NCBI RefSeq assembly: GCF_051401765.1
Contig: NW_027480464.1
Location: 2,976,001 to 3,040,000, forward strand
Source of the DNA: Calliopsis andreniformis
Lineage: Eukaryota; Arthropoda; Insecta; Hymenoptera; Andrenidae
Reading direction: 5' to 3'
DNA: 64,000 nucleotides
In this document: in pieces, positions 51,913 through 63,812 of the stretch
Layout: every line of letters starts with the position of its first letter
Position numbering within the stretch: position 1 is the stretch's first letter
The notes under the pieces: generated by a model
Told to the model about the DNA's origin: nothing
The model's database searches: none
The model's input: the letters and a program-made list of their open reading frames with translations, nothing else
Program-made: the position numbers and the translations under genes

Positions 51913-53400
51913 TCAATCCTCAATACTCAATCCTCAATCCTCAATCGTCAATCATCAATCCTTAATACTCAATCTTCAATCCTCAATCCTCAATCCTTAA
52001 TCCTCAATCCTCATTCTTCAATCTTCAATACCCAATCCTCAATCCTCAATCCTCAATCCTCAATCCTCAATTCTCAATCCTCAATCCTCAATTTTCAATA
52101 CTCATTCCTCAATCCTCAGTACCCAATACTCAATCTTGAATCCTCAATCCTCAATACCCAATCCTCAATCCTCAACCTATAATCCTCAATCCTCAATCCC
52201 CAATTCTCAATCCCCAGTCCTCAGTCCTCAGTCCTCAAACCTCAATCCTCAACCCTCATTCCTCATCCTCAATCCTCAATCCTCAATCTTCAATCCTCAA
52301 TCCTCAATACTTAATCTTCAATCCTCAATCCTCAATTCTCAATCCTTAATCCTCAATCCTCAATCCTCAATCCTCAATCCTCAATCCTCAATTGTCAGTC
52401 TTCAATCCTCAATACTTAATCTTCAATCCTCAATCCTCAATCCGCAATCCTCAATCTTCAATCCTCAATCCTCAATCCTCAATCCTCACTTCTCAATCTT
52501 CAATCCTCAATCCTCAATCATCAAACCTCAATCCCCAATCCTCAATCATCAATCTTCAATCCTCAATACACAATCTTCAATCCTCAACCCTCAATCTCAA
52601 GCCTCAATCCTCAATCCTCAATCCTCAATCCTCAATCCTCAAACCTCAATCGTCAGTCATCAATCCTCAATACTCAATCTTCAATCCTGAATCCTCAATC
52701 CTGAATCCTCAATCCTCATTCTTCAATCCTCAATACCCAATCCTCAATCCTCAATCTTTAATCCTCAATCCTCAATCCTCAATTCTCAATCCTCAATCCT
52801 CAGTCCTCAGTCCTCATACCTCAACCCTCAACCCTCATCCCTCATCCTCAATCCTCAATCCTCAATCTTCAATCCTCAATACTCAATCCTCAATACTCAA
52901 TCTTGAACCCTCAATCCTCAATTCTCAATCGTCAATCCTCAATCCTCAATCCTCAATCCTCAATCCTCAATCCTCAATCGTCAGTCTTCAATCCTCAATA
53001 CTCAATCTCCAATCCTCAATCCTCAATCCCCAGTCCTCAATCCTCAATCTTCAATCCTCAATACTCAATCTTCAATCCTCAATCCTCAATCCTCAATCCT
53101 CTATCCTCAATCCTCAATCCTCAATCTTCAATCCTCATTCTTCAATCCTCAATACCGAATCCTCAATCTTCAATCCTCAATCCTCAATCCTCATCCCTCA
53201 ATCCTCAATGTTCAATCCTCAATACCCAATCCTCAATCTTCAATCCTCAATCCTCAACCTTCAATCCTCAATCCTCAATCCTCAATCCTCAATCCTCAAT
53301 CCTCAATCCTCAGTCCTCAAACCTCAATCCTGAATCCTCAATCCTGAATCCTCAAACTTCATCCCTGAGTCCTCAACGATCAGTTGTCAATCCTCAATCC

Positions 53401-53519
53401 TCAATAGAATATCCTCAATTCGCAGTGTTCAATACTCAATACTCAATCTGCAATCTTCAGATCTCTATCCACAGGCATCAATTCTCATCACTCAACCCTC
53501 AATACTCAGTCCCCAATCC
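53401..53519 (+). repeat. 119-bp degenerate core, copy 34 (type N)
   Basis: Unit 4 GCAGTGT, unit 9 TCAGATC, unit 11 ACAGGCA, unit 15 TCAATAC, unit 17 CCAATCC. Confidence 0.85.
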
Positions 53520-53812
53520 TCAATCTTCAAACCTCAACCCTCAATTCTCAATCCTCAATAATCAATCCTCAATCCTCAATCCTCAATACTCAATCCCCAA
53601 CGCTCATTCTTCAATCCTCAATACACAATCCTCAATCTTCAATCCTCAATCCTCAATCCTCAATTCTCAATCCTCAACCGTCAATCTTCAATCCTCAGAC
53701 CTCAGACATCAATACTCAACCCTCAGTCCTCGTCCTCAATCCACAACCATCAATCCTCAACCCTCAACCATCAATCCTCAATACTCAACCATCAATCCTC
53801 AATTCTCAATAC

Positions 53813-53952
53813 TCAATAGAGTATCCTGAATTCTCATGTTTCAATACTGAATCCACAATATTCAATAATCAAACCTCAATCCTCAAACATCTATTCTCAA
53901 CACTCAATCCCCAACACTCAGTCCTCTCACTTCAATCCTCCATTCTCAACCC
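53813..53952 (+). repeat. 140-bp second element, copy 9
   Basis: Unit 2 is AGTATCC, unit 4 TCATGTT and unit 6 TGAATCC. EcoRI site at 53,828; 280-bp spacing. Confidence 0.9.
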
Positions 53953-54692
53953 TCAATCCTCAAGCGTCAACCCTCAATCCTCAATACTCAACCCTCAATC
54001 CTCAGTCCTCAAACCTCAATCCCGAATCGTCAATCCTGAATCCTCAATCTACAGCCCTCAGTCCTCAACAATCAATTGTCAATCGTCAATCCTCAATAGA
54101 ATATCCTCAATTCTCAATCCTCAATCCTCGATCCTCAGACCTCAAACATCAATACTCAACCCTCAGTCCTCGTCCTCAATCCACAACACTCAATCCTCAA
54201 TACTCAATCCTCAGCACTCAATCCTCAATGTTCAATCCGCGATACCCAATCCTCAATGTTCAATCCTCAATCCTCAATCCTCAATCATCAATCTTCAATC
54301 CTCAATACTCAATCTTCAATTCTCAATCCTCAATTCTCAATCCTCAATCATCAATCCTCAATCCTCAATCCTCAGTCCTCAATCCTCAATCGTCAGTCTT
54401 CAATCCTCAATACTCAATCTTCAATCCTCAATCCTCAATCCTCAATCCTCAACCCTCATTCTTCAATCCTCAATACCCAATACTCAATCTTCAATCCTCA
54501 ATCCTCAATCCTCAATTCTCAATAGTCAATCTTCAATCCTCAATCCTCAATCCCCAGTCCTCAGTCTTCAATCATCAATACTCAATTTCAATCATCAATC
54601 CTCAGTCCTCAAACCTCAATTCTGAATCCTCAATCCTGAATCCTTAATCCTCGGCCCTCAGTACTCAACAATCAGTTGTCAATCCTCAATCC

Positions 54693-54811
54693 TCAATAGA
54701 ATATCCTCAATTCACAGTTTTCAATACTCAATACTCAATCTGCAATCTTCAAACCTCTATCCACAAACGTCAATTCTCATCACTCAACCCTCAACACTCA
54801 GTCCTCAATGT
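54693..54811 (+). repeat. 119-bp degenerate core, copy 35 (type N)
   Basis: Unit 9 TCAAACC, unit 12 TCAATTC, unit 15 TCAACAC, with the standard TCAATAC at unit 5. It looks like the least derived form of the C-containing types. Confidence 0.9.
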
Positions 54812-55579
54812 TCAATCCTCAATCCTCAATACTCAATCCTCAATCGTCAATCGTCAACCCTCAATACTCAATCTTCAATCCTCAATCCTCAATCCTCAAT
54901 CCCCAATCCTCATTCTTCAATCCTCAAAACCCAATCCTCAATCTTCAATCCTCAATCCTCAATCCTCAATGCTCAATCCTCAATCCTCAATTTTCAATCC
55001 TCATTCTTCAATCCTCAATACCCAATACTCAATCTTGAATCCTCAATCCTCAATCCTCAATCCTCAATTCTCGATCCTCAATCGTCAGTCCTCAGTCCTC
55101 AAACCTCAATCCTCAACCCTCAGCCCTCATCGTCAATCCTCGATCTTCAATCCTCAATCCTCAATCTTCAATGCTCAATAGTCAATCTTCAATCATCAAT
55201 CCTCAATTCTCAATCCTCAATCCTCAATCCTCAATCCTCAATCCTCAATCCTCAATCCTCAATCGTCAGTCTTCAATCCTCAATACTCAATCATCAATCC
55301 TCAATCCTCAATACTCAATCCACAATCCTCATTCTTCAATCCTCAATACCCTATCCTCAATCCTCAATCGATAATCCTCAAACCTCAATCCTCAATTCTC
55401 AATCCTCAATCCTCAGTCCTCAGTCCTCAAACCTCAATCCTCAACCCTCATTCCTCATCCTCCACCCTCAATCCTCAATCTTCAATCCTCAGTCCTCAAA
55501 CCTCAATTCCGAATCCTCAACCCTGAATCCTCAATCTTCAGCCCTCAGTCCTCAACAATCAATTGTCAATCCTCAATCC

Positions 55580-55635
55580 TCAATAGAATATCCTCAATTC
55601 ACAGTTTTCAATACTCAATCCCCATTCTTCAATCT
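55580..55635 (+). repeat. 119-bp degenerate core, copy 36 (truncated to 8 units)
   Basis: Units 1-8 are present in the altered form seen at 40,924 (unit 7 CCATTCT). The sequence then passes into ordinary TCAATCC TCAATAC units, so the right half is gone. Confidence 0.8.
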
Positions 55636-56390
55636 TCAATCCTCAATACTCAATCTTCAATCCTCAATCCTCAATCCTGACAATCCTCAATCCTCATTCT
55701 TCAATCCTCAATACCAAATCCTCAATCTTCAATCCTCAATTCTCAATCCTCAATTCTCAATCCTCAATCCTCGATCCTCAGACCTCAAACATCAATACTC
55801 GACCCTCAGTCCTCGTCCTCAATCCACAACACTCAATCCTCAATCCTCAATCTTCAATCATCAATATACAATCTTCAGTCCACAACCCTCAATACTCAAT
55901 CCTCAACCCTCAATCCTCAATGTTCAATCCGCGATACCCAATCCTCAATGTTCAATCCTCAATCCTCAAACTTTAATCCTCAATCCTCAATCCTCAATCC
56001 TCAATCTTCAATCCTCAATACTCAATCCTCAATCCTCAATCCACAATCCTCAATCCTCAATCCTCATTCTTCAATCCTCAATACCCAATCCTCAATCTTC
56101 AATCCTCAATCCACAATCCTCAATTCTCAATCCTCAATCCTCAATTTTCAATCCTCATTCTTCAATCCTCAATACCCAATACTCAATCTTCAATCCTCAA
56201 TCCTCAATCCTCTATCCTCAATTCTCAATCCTCAATTCTCAGTCCTCAGTCCTCAAACCTCAATCCTCAACACTCAACCCTCATCGTCAATCCTCAATCT
56301 TCAATCCTCAATCCTCAATCTTCAATGCTCAATACACAATCTTCAATCCTCAATCCTCAATTCTCAAGCCTCAATCCTCAATCCTCAATC

Positions 56391-57900
56391 CTCAATCCTC
56401 AATCCTCAAACCTCAATCCTCAATCCTCAATCCTCTATCATCAATCGTCAGTCTTCGATCCTCAATACTCAATCTTCTATCCTCAATCCTCAATACTCAA
56501 TCCTCAATCCGCATTCTTCAATCCTCAATAGCCAATGCTCAATCCTCAATCTTTAATCCTCAATCCTCAATCCTCAATTCTCAATCCTCAATCCTCAATC
56601 CTCAGTCCTCAAACCTCAATCCTCAACCCTCAGCCCTCATCGTCAATCCTCAATCTTCAATCCCCAATCCTCAATCTTCAATGCTCAATACTCAATCTTC
56701 AATACTCAATCCTCAATTCTCAATCCTCAATCCTCAATCCTCACTCCTCAATCCTCAATCCTCAATCATCAATCGTCAGTCTTCAATCCTCAATACTCAA
56801 TCTTCAATCCTCAATCCTCAATACTCAATCCTCAATCCGCATTCTTCAATCCTCAATACCCAATCCTCAATCCTCAATCTTTAATCCTCAATCCTCAATC
56901 CTCAATCCTCAATCCTCAATCTTCAATCCTCAATACTCAATCTTCAATCCTCAATCCACAATCCTCAATCCTCAATCCTCATTCTTCAATCCTCAATAAC
57001 CAATCCTCAATCTTCGATCCTCAATCCTCAATCCTCAATTCTCAATCCCCGATCCTCCATTTTCAATCCTCATTCTTCAATCCTCAATACCCAATACTCA
57101 ATCTTCAATCCTCAATCCTCAATCCTCAATCCTCAATTCTCAATCCTCAATTCTCAGTCCTCAGACCTCAAACCTCAATCCTCAACACACAACCCTCATC
57201 GTCAATCCTCAATCTTCAATCCTCAATCCTCAATCTTCAATGCTCAATACACAATCTTCAATCCTCAATCCTCAATCCTCAATCCTCAAACCTCAATCGT
57301 CAGTCATCAATCCTCAATACTCAATCTTCAATACTCAATCCTCAATCCTGAATCCTCAATCCTCATTCTTCAATCCTCAATACCCAATCCTCAAATCCTC
57401 AATCTTTAATCCTCAATCCTCAATCCTCAATTCTCAATCCTCAATCCTCAGTCCTCAGTACTCAAACCTCAAGCCTCAACCCTCATCCCTCATCCTCAAT
57501 CCTCAATCCTCCATCTTCAACCCTCAATACTCAGTCCCCAATCCTCAATGTTCAAACCTCAACGCTCAATTCTCAATCCTCAATCATCAATCCTCAATCC
57601 TCAATCCTCAATCCTCAATCCTCAACCGTCAATCTTCAATCCTCAGACCTCAAACATCATTACTCAACCCTCAGTCCTCGTCCTCAATCCACAACCATCA
57701 ATCCTCAACCCTCAACCATCAGTCCTCAATACTCAACCATCAATCCTCAATTCTCAATACTCAATAGAATATCCTGAACTCTCATGGTTCAATACTCAAT
57801 CCACAATATTCAATAATCAAACCTCAATCCTCAAACATCTATTCTGAACACTCAATCCTCAACACTCAGTCCTCTCACTTCAATCCTCCATCCTCAACCC
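56391..57900 (+). repeat. Left-family segment embedded in the right family
   Basis: The segment starts with CCTCTATCATCAATCG (as near 5,211, 11,448 and 38,646). It includes a 67-codon stretch at 56,681 with the same peptide as 11,684 and 28,593, and a 140-bp element with the left-family GAACTC at 57,775. Beyond about 57,900 the right-type 42-bp insertion and CCGCGATACCC resume. An 8-bp unit (TCAAATCC) lies at about 57,391. Confidence 0.65.
57761..57900 (+). repeat. 140-bp second element, copy 10
   Basis: Left-type TGAACTC inside the right family, with private TGAACAC at unit 13. It is followed by the 42-bp insertion, as at 39,122. Confidence 0.9.
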
Positions 57901-58290
57901 TCAATCCTCAAGCGTCAACCCTCAATCCTCAATACTCAACCCTCAATCCTCAGTCCTCAAACCTCAATCCCGAATCCTCAATCCTGAATCCTCAATCTAC
58001 AGCCCTCAATCCTCAACAATCAATTGTCAATCGTCAATCCTCAATAGAATATCCTCAATTCTCAATCCTCAATCCTCGATCCTCAGACCTCAAACATCAA
58101 TACTCAACCCTCAGTCCTCGTCCTCAATCCACAACACTCAATCCTCAATGTTCAATCCGCGATACCCAATCCTCAATGTTCAATCCTCAATCCTCAATCT
58201 TCAATCATCAATCTTCAATCCTCAATACTCAATCTTCAATCCTCAATCCTCAATTCTCAATCCTCAATCCTCAATCCTCAATCCTCAATC
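57901..58290 (+). repeat. Junction segment before the second 9-kb copy
   Basis: The segment contains the 42-bp six-unit insertion with TCAAGCG, the shared 14-bp motif at 58,041, CCGCGATACCC near 58,157, and the start of the longest consensus run seen (58,257-58,319). Confidence 0.65.
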
Positions 58291-59919
58291 CTCAATCCTC
58301 AATCCTCAATCCTCAATCCTCAATCTTCAATCCTCAATACTCAATCTTCAATCCTCAATCCTCAATCCTCAATCCTCAATCCTCATTCTTCAATCCTCAA
58401 TACCAAATCCTCAATCTTCAATCCTCAATTCTCAATCCTCAATTCTCAATCCTCAATCCTCGATCCTCAGACCTCAGACATCAATACTCGACCCTCAGTC
58501 CTCGTCCTCAATCCACAACACTCAATCCTCAATCCTCAATCTTCAATCATCAATATACAATCTTCAGTCCACAACCCTCAATCCTCAATGTTCAATCCGC
58601 GATACCCAATCCTCAATGTTCAATCCTCAATCCTCAATCCTCAATCATCAATCTTCAATCCTCAATACTCAATCTTCAATCCTCAATCCTCAATTCTCAA
58701 TCGTCAATCCTCAATCCTCAATCCTCAATCCTCAGGCCTCAATCCTCAATCGTCAGTCTTCAATCCTCAAAACTCAATCTTCAATCCTCAATCCTCAATC
58801 CTCAATCCTCAACCCTCATTCTTCAATCCTCAATACCCAATCCTCAATGTTCAATCCTTTAATCCTCAATCCTCAATTCTCAATAGTCAACCTTCAATCC
58901 TCAATCCTCAATCCTCAATCCTCAGCCTTCAATCCTCAATACTCAATCTTCAATCCTCAATCCTCAATACTCAATCCTCAATCCGCATTCTTCAATCCTC
59001 AATACCCAATCCTCAAACCTCAATCTTTAATTCTCAATCCTCAATCCTCAATCCTCAATCTTCAATCCTCAATACTCAATCCTCAATCCTCAATCCACAA
59101 TCCTCAATCCTCAATCCTCATTCTTCAATCCTCAATACCCAATCCTCAATCTTCAATCCTCAATCCACAGTCCTTAATTCTCAATCCTCAATACTCAATT
59201 TTCAATCCTCGTTCTTCAATCCTCAATACCCAATACTCAATCTTCAATCCTCAATCCTCAATTCTCAATCCTCAATTCTCAGTCCTCAGTCCTCAAACCT
59301 CAATCCTCAACACTCAACCCTCATCGTCAATCCTCAATCTTCAATCCTCAATCCTCAATCTTCAATGCTCAATACACAATCTTCAATCCTCAATCCTCAA
59401 TTCTCAAGCCTCAATCCTCAATCCTCAATCCTCAATCCTCAATCCTCAACCCTCAATCGTCAGTCATCAATCCTCAATACTCAATCTTCAATCCTCAATC
59501 CTCAATCCTGAATCCTCAATCCTCATTCTTCAATCCTCAGTACCCAATCCTCAATCCTCAATCTTTAATCCTCAATCCTCAATCCTCAATTCTCAATCCT
59601 CAATCCTCAGTCCTCAGTACTCAATCCTCAACCCTCAACCCTCATCCCTCATCCTCAATCCTCAATCCTCAATCTTCAACCATCAATACTCAGTCCACAA
59701 TCCTCAATCATCAAACCTCAACCCTCAATTCTCAATCCTCAATCATCAATCCTCAATCCTCAATCCTCAATCCTCAATCCTCAACCGTCAATCTTCAATC
59801 CTCAGACCTCAAACATCAATACTCAACCCACAGTCCTCGTCCTCAATCCACAACCATCAATCCTCAACCCTCAACCATCAATCCTCAATATTCAACCATC
59901 AATCCTCAATTCTCAATAC

Positions 59920-60059
59920 TCAATAGAATATCCTGAATTCTCATGGTTCAATGCTCAATCCACAATATCCAATAATCAAACCTCAATCCTCAAACATCTA
60001 TTCTCAACACTCAATTCCCAACACTCAGTCCTCTCACTTCAATCCTCCATCCTCAACCC
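59920..60059 (+). repeat. 140-bp second element, copy 11
   Basis: Right-type TGAATTC (EcoRI at 59,935) with private TCAATGC at unit 5. A T-to-C change removes the SspI site (ACAATATCC). Confidence 0.9.
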
Positions 60060-60800
60060 TCAATCCTCAAGCGTCAACCCTCAATCCTCAATACTCAACC
60101 CTCAATCCTCAGTCCTCAAACCTCAATCCCGAATCCTCAATCCTGAATCCTCAATCTACAGCCCTCAGTCCTCAACAATCAATTGTCAATCGTCAATCCT
60201 CAATAGAATATCCTCAATTCTCAATCCTCAATCCTCGATCCTCAGACCTCAAACATCAATACTCAACCCTCAGTCCTCGTCCTCAATCCACAACACTCAA
60301 TCCTCAATACTCAATCATCAACACTCAATCCTCAATGTTCAATCCGCGATACCCAATCCTCAATGTTCAATCCTCAATCCTCAATCCTCAATCATGAGTC
60401 TTCAATCCTCAATACTCAATCTTCAATCCTCAATCCTCAATTCTCAATCCTCACTCCTCAATCCTCAATCCTCAATCCTCAGTCCTCAATCCTCAATCGT
60501 CAGTCTTCAATCCTCAATACTCAATCTTCAATCCTCAATCCTCAATCCTCAATTCTCAACCCTCATTCTTCAATCCTCAATACCCAATCCTCAATCTTCA
60601 ATCCTCAATCCTCAATCCTCAATTCTCAATAGTCAATCTTCAATCCTCAATCCTCAATCCCCAGTCCTCAGTCTTCAATCCTCAATACTCAATCTTCAAT
60701 CCTCAATCCTCAGTCCTCAAACCTCAATTCTGAATCCTCAATCCTGAACCCTTAATCCTCGGCCCTCAGTCCTCAACAATCAGTTGTCAATCCACAATCC

Positions 60801-60919
60801 TCAATAGAATATCCTCAATTCACAGTTTTCAATACTCAATACTCAATCTGCAATCTTGAAACCTCTATCCACAAACGTCAATTCTCATCACTCAACCCTC
60901 TACACTCAGTCCTCAATGT
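60801..60919 (+). repeat. 119-bp degenerate core, copy 37 (type G)
   Basis: Same form as 51,794, offset 9,007 bp. Confidence 0.9.
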
Positions 60920-62401
60920 TCAATCCTCAATACTCAATCCTCAATCCTCAATCGTCAATCATCAATCCTTAATACTCAATCTTCAATCCTCAATCCTCAA
61001 TCCTTAATCCTCAATCCTCATTCTTCAATCTTCAATACCCAATCCTCAATCCTCAATCCTCAATCCTCAATCCTCAATTCTCAATCCTCAATCCTCAATT
61101 TTCAATACTCATTCCTCAATCCTCAGTACCCAATACTCAATCTTGAATCCTCAGTCCTCAATACCCAATCCTCAATCCTCAACCTATAATCCTCAATCCT
61201 CAATCCCCAATTCTCAATCCCCAGTCCTCAGTCCTCAGTCCTCAAACCTCAATCCTCAACCCTCATTCCTCATCCTCAATCCTCAATCCTCAATCTTCAA
61301 TCCTCAATCCTCAATACTTAATCTTCAATCCTCAATCCTCAATTCTCAATCCTTAATCCTCAATCCTCAATCCTCAATCCTCAATCCTCAATCCTCAATT
61401 GTCAGTCTTCAATCCTCAATACTTAATCTTCAATCCTCAATCCTCAATCCGTAATCCTCAATCTTCAATCCTCAATCCTCAATCCTCAATCCTCACTTCT
61501 CAATCTTCAATCCTCAATCCTCAATCATCAAACCTCAATCCCCAATCCTCAATCATCAATCTTCAATCCTCAATACACAATCTTCAATCCTCAACCCTCA
61601 ATTCTCAAGCCTCAATCCTCAATCCTCAATCCTCAATCCTCAATCCTCAAACCTCAATCGTCAGTCATCAATCCTCAATACTCAATCTTCAATCCTGAAT
61701 CCTCAATCCTGAATCCTCAATCCTCATTCTTCAATCCTCAATACCCAATCCTCAATCCTCAATCTTTAATCCTCAATCCTCAATCCTCAATTCTCAATCC
61801 TCAATCCTCAGTCCTCAGTCCTCATACCTCAACCCTCAACCCTCATCCCTCATCCTCAATCCTCAATCCTCAATCTTCAATCCTCAATACTCAATCCTCA
61901 ATACTCAATCTTGAACCCTCAATCCTCAATTCTCAATCGTCAATCCTCAATCCTCAATCCTCAATCCTCAATCCTCAATCCTCAATCGTCAGTCTTCAAT
62001 CCTCAATACTCAATCTCCAATCCTCAATCCTCAATCCCCAGTCCTCAATCCTCAATCTTCAATCCTCAATACTCAATCTTCAATCCTCAATCCTCAATCC
62101 TCAATCCTCAATCCTCAATCCTCAATCCTCAATCTTCAATCCTCATTCTTCAATCCTCAATACCGAATCCTCAATCTTCAATCCTCAATCCTCAATCCTC
62201 ATCCCTCAATCCTCAATGTTCAATCCTCAATACCCAATCCTCAATCTTCAATCCTCAATCCTCAACCTTCAATCCTCAATCCTCAATCCTCAATCCTCAA
62301 TCCTCAATCCTCAGTCCTCAAACCTCAATCCTGAATCCTCAATCCTGAATCCTCAAACTTCATCCCTGAGTCCTCAACGATCAGTTGTCAATCCTCAATC
62401 C

Positions 62402-62520
62402 TCAATAGAATATCCTCAATTCGCAGTGTTCAATACTCAATACTCAATCTGCAATCTTCAGATCTCTATCCACAAGCATCAATTCTCATCACTCAACCCT
62501 CAATACTCAGTCCCCAATCC
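62402..62520 (+). repeat. 119-bp degenerate core, copy 38 (type N)
   Basis: Counterpart of 53,401, with unit 11 ACAAGCA instead of ACAGGCA. Confidence 0.85.
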
Positions 62521-62813
62521 TCAATCTTCAAACCTCAACCCTCAATACTCAATCCTCAATAATCAATCCTCAATCCTCAATCCTCAATACTCAATCCCCA
62601 ACGCTCATTCTTCAATCCTCAATACACAATCCTCAATCTTCAATCCTCAATCCTCAATCCTCAATTCTCAATCCTCAACCGTCAATCTTCAATCCTCAGA
62701 CCTCAGACATCAATACTCAACCCTCAGTCCACGTCCTCAATCCACAACCATCAATCCTCAACCCTCAACCATCAATCCTCAATACTCAACCATCAATCCT
62801 CAATTCTCAATAC

Positions 62814-62953
62814 TCAATAGAGTATCCTGAATTCTCATGTTTCAATACTGAATCCACAATATTCAATAATCAAACCTCAATCCTCAAACATCTATTCTCA
62901 ACACTCAATCCCCAACACTCAGTCCTCTCACTTCAATCCTCCATTCTCAACCC
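62814..62953 (+). repeat. 140-bp second element, copy 12
   Basis: Counterpart of 53,813 at 9,001 bp; EcoRI site at 62,829. Confidence 0.9.
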
Positions 62954-63693
62954 TCAATCCTCAAGCGTCAACCCTCAATCCTCAATACTCAACCCTCAAT
63001 CCTCAGTCCTCAAACCTCAATCCCGAATCGTCAATCCTGAATCCTCAATCTACAGCCCTCAGTCCTCAACAATCAATTGTCAATCGTCAATCCTCAATAG
63101 AATATCCTCAATTCTCAATCCTCAATCCTCGATCCTCAGACCTCAAACATCAATACTCAACCCTCAGTCCTCGTCCTCAATCCACAACACTCAATCCTCA
63201 ATACTCAATCCTCAGCACTCAATCCTCAATGTTCAATCCGCGATACCCAATCCTCAATGTTCAATCCTCAATCCTCAATCCTCAATCATCAATCTTCAAT
63301 CCTCAATACTCAATCTTCAATCCTCAATCCTCAATTCTCAATCCTCAATCATCAATCCTCAATCCTCAATCCTCAGTCCTCAATCCTCAATCGTCAGTCT
63401 TCAATCCTCAATACTCAATCTTCAATCCTCAATCCTCAATCCTCAATCCTCAACCCTCATTCTTCAATCCTCAATACCCAATACTCAATCTTCAATCCTC
63501 AATCCTCAATCCTCAATTCTCAATAGTCAATCTTCAATCCTCAATCCTCAATCCCCAGTCCTCAGTCTTCAATCATCAATACTCAATTTCAATCATCAAT
63601 CCTCAGTCCTCAAACCTCAATTCTGAATCCTCAATCCTGAATCCTTAATCCTCGGCCCTCAGTACTCAACAATCAGTTGTCAATCCTCAATCC

Positions 63694-63812
63694 TCAATAG
63701 AATATCCTCAATTCACAGTTTTCAATACTCAATACTCAATCTGCAATCTTCAAACCTCTATCCACAAACGTCAATTCTCATCACTCAACCCTCAACACTC
63801 AGTCCTCAATGT
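63694..63812 (+). repeat. 119-bp degenerate core, copy 39 (type N)
   Basis: Counterpart of 54,693, offset 9,001 bp. Confidence 0.9.

Larger units (their letters stand above)
51794..56390 (+). repeat. Right-family block with mixed core types
   Basis: The block carries cores at 51,794 (G), 53,401 and 54,693 (N), a truncated core at 55,580, and a 140-bp element at 53,813. A two-base slip (CCTGACAATCC) occurs at about 55,675. The phrase CCGCGATACCC occurs near 54,237 and 55,928. About 51,794-55,000 recurs at the right end of the window. No gene is present. Confidence 0.7.
49285..58290 (+). repeat. 9.0-kb tandem duplication, left copy
   Basis: From 49,285 landmarks recur 9,007 bp downstream: 49,609 to 58,616; 50,913 to 59,920; 51,794 to 60,801; 52,136 to 61,143. 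From about 52,595 the offset is 9,008, owing to a 1-bp loss in this copy (AATCTCAAG against AATTCTCAAG). After about 53,300 it is 9,001, from loss of one heptamer in the right copy. The left edge lies in a consensus run that has four units here and nine at 58,257-58,319. Confidence 0.85.
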
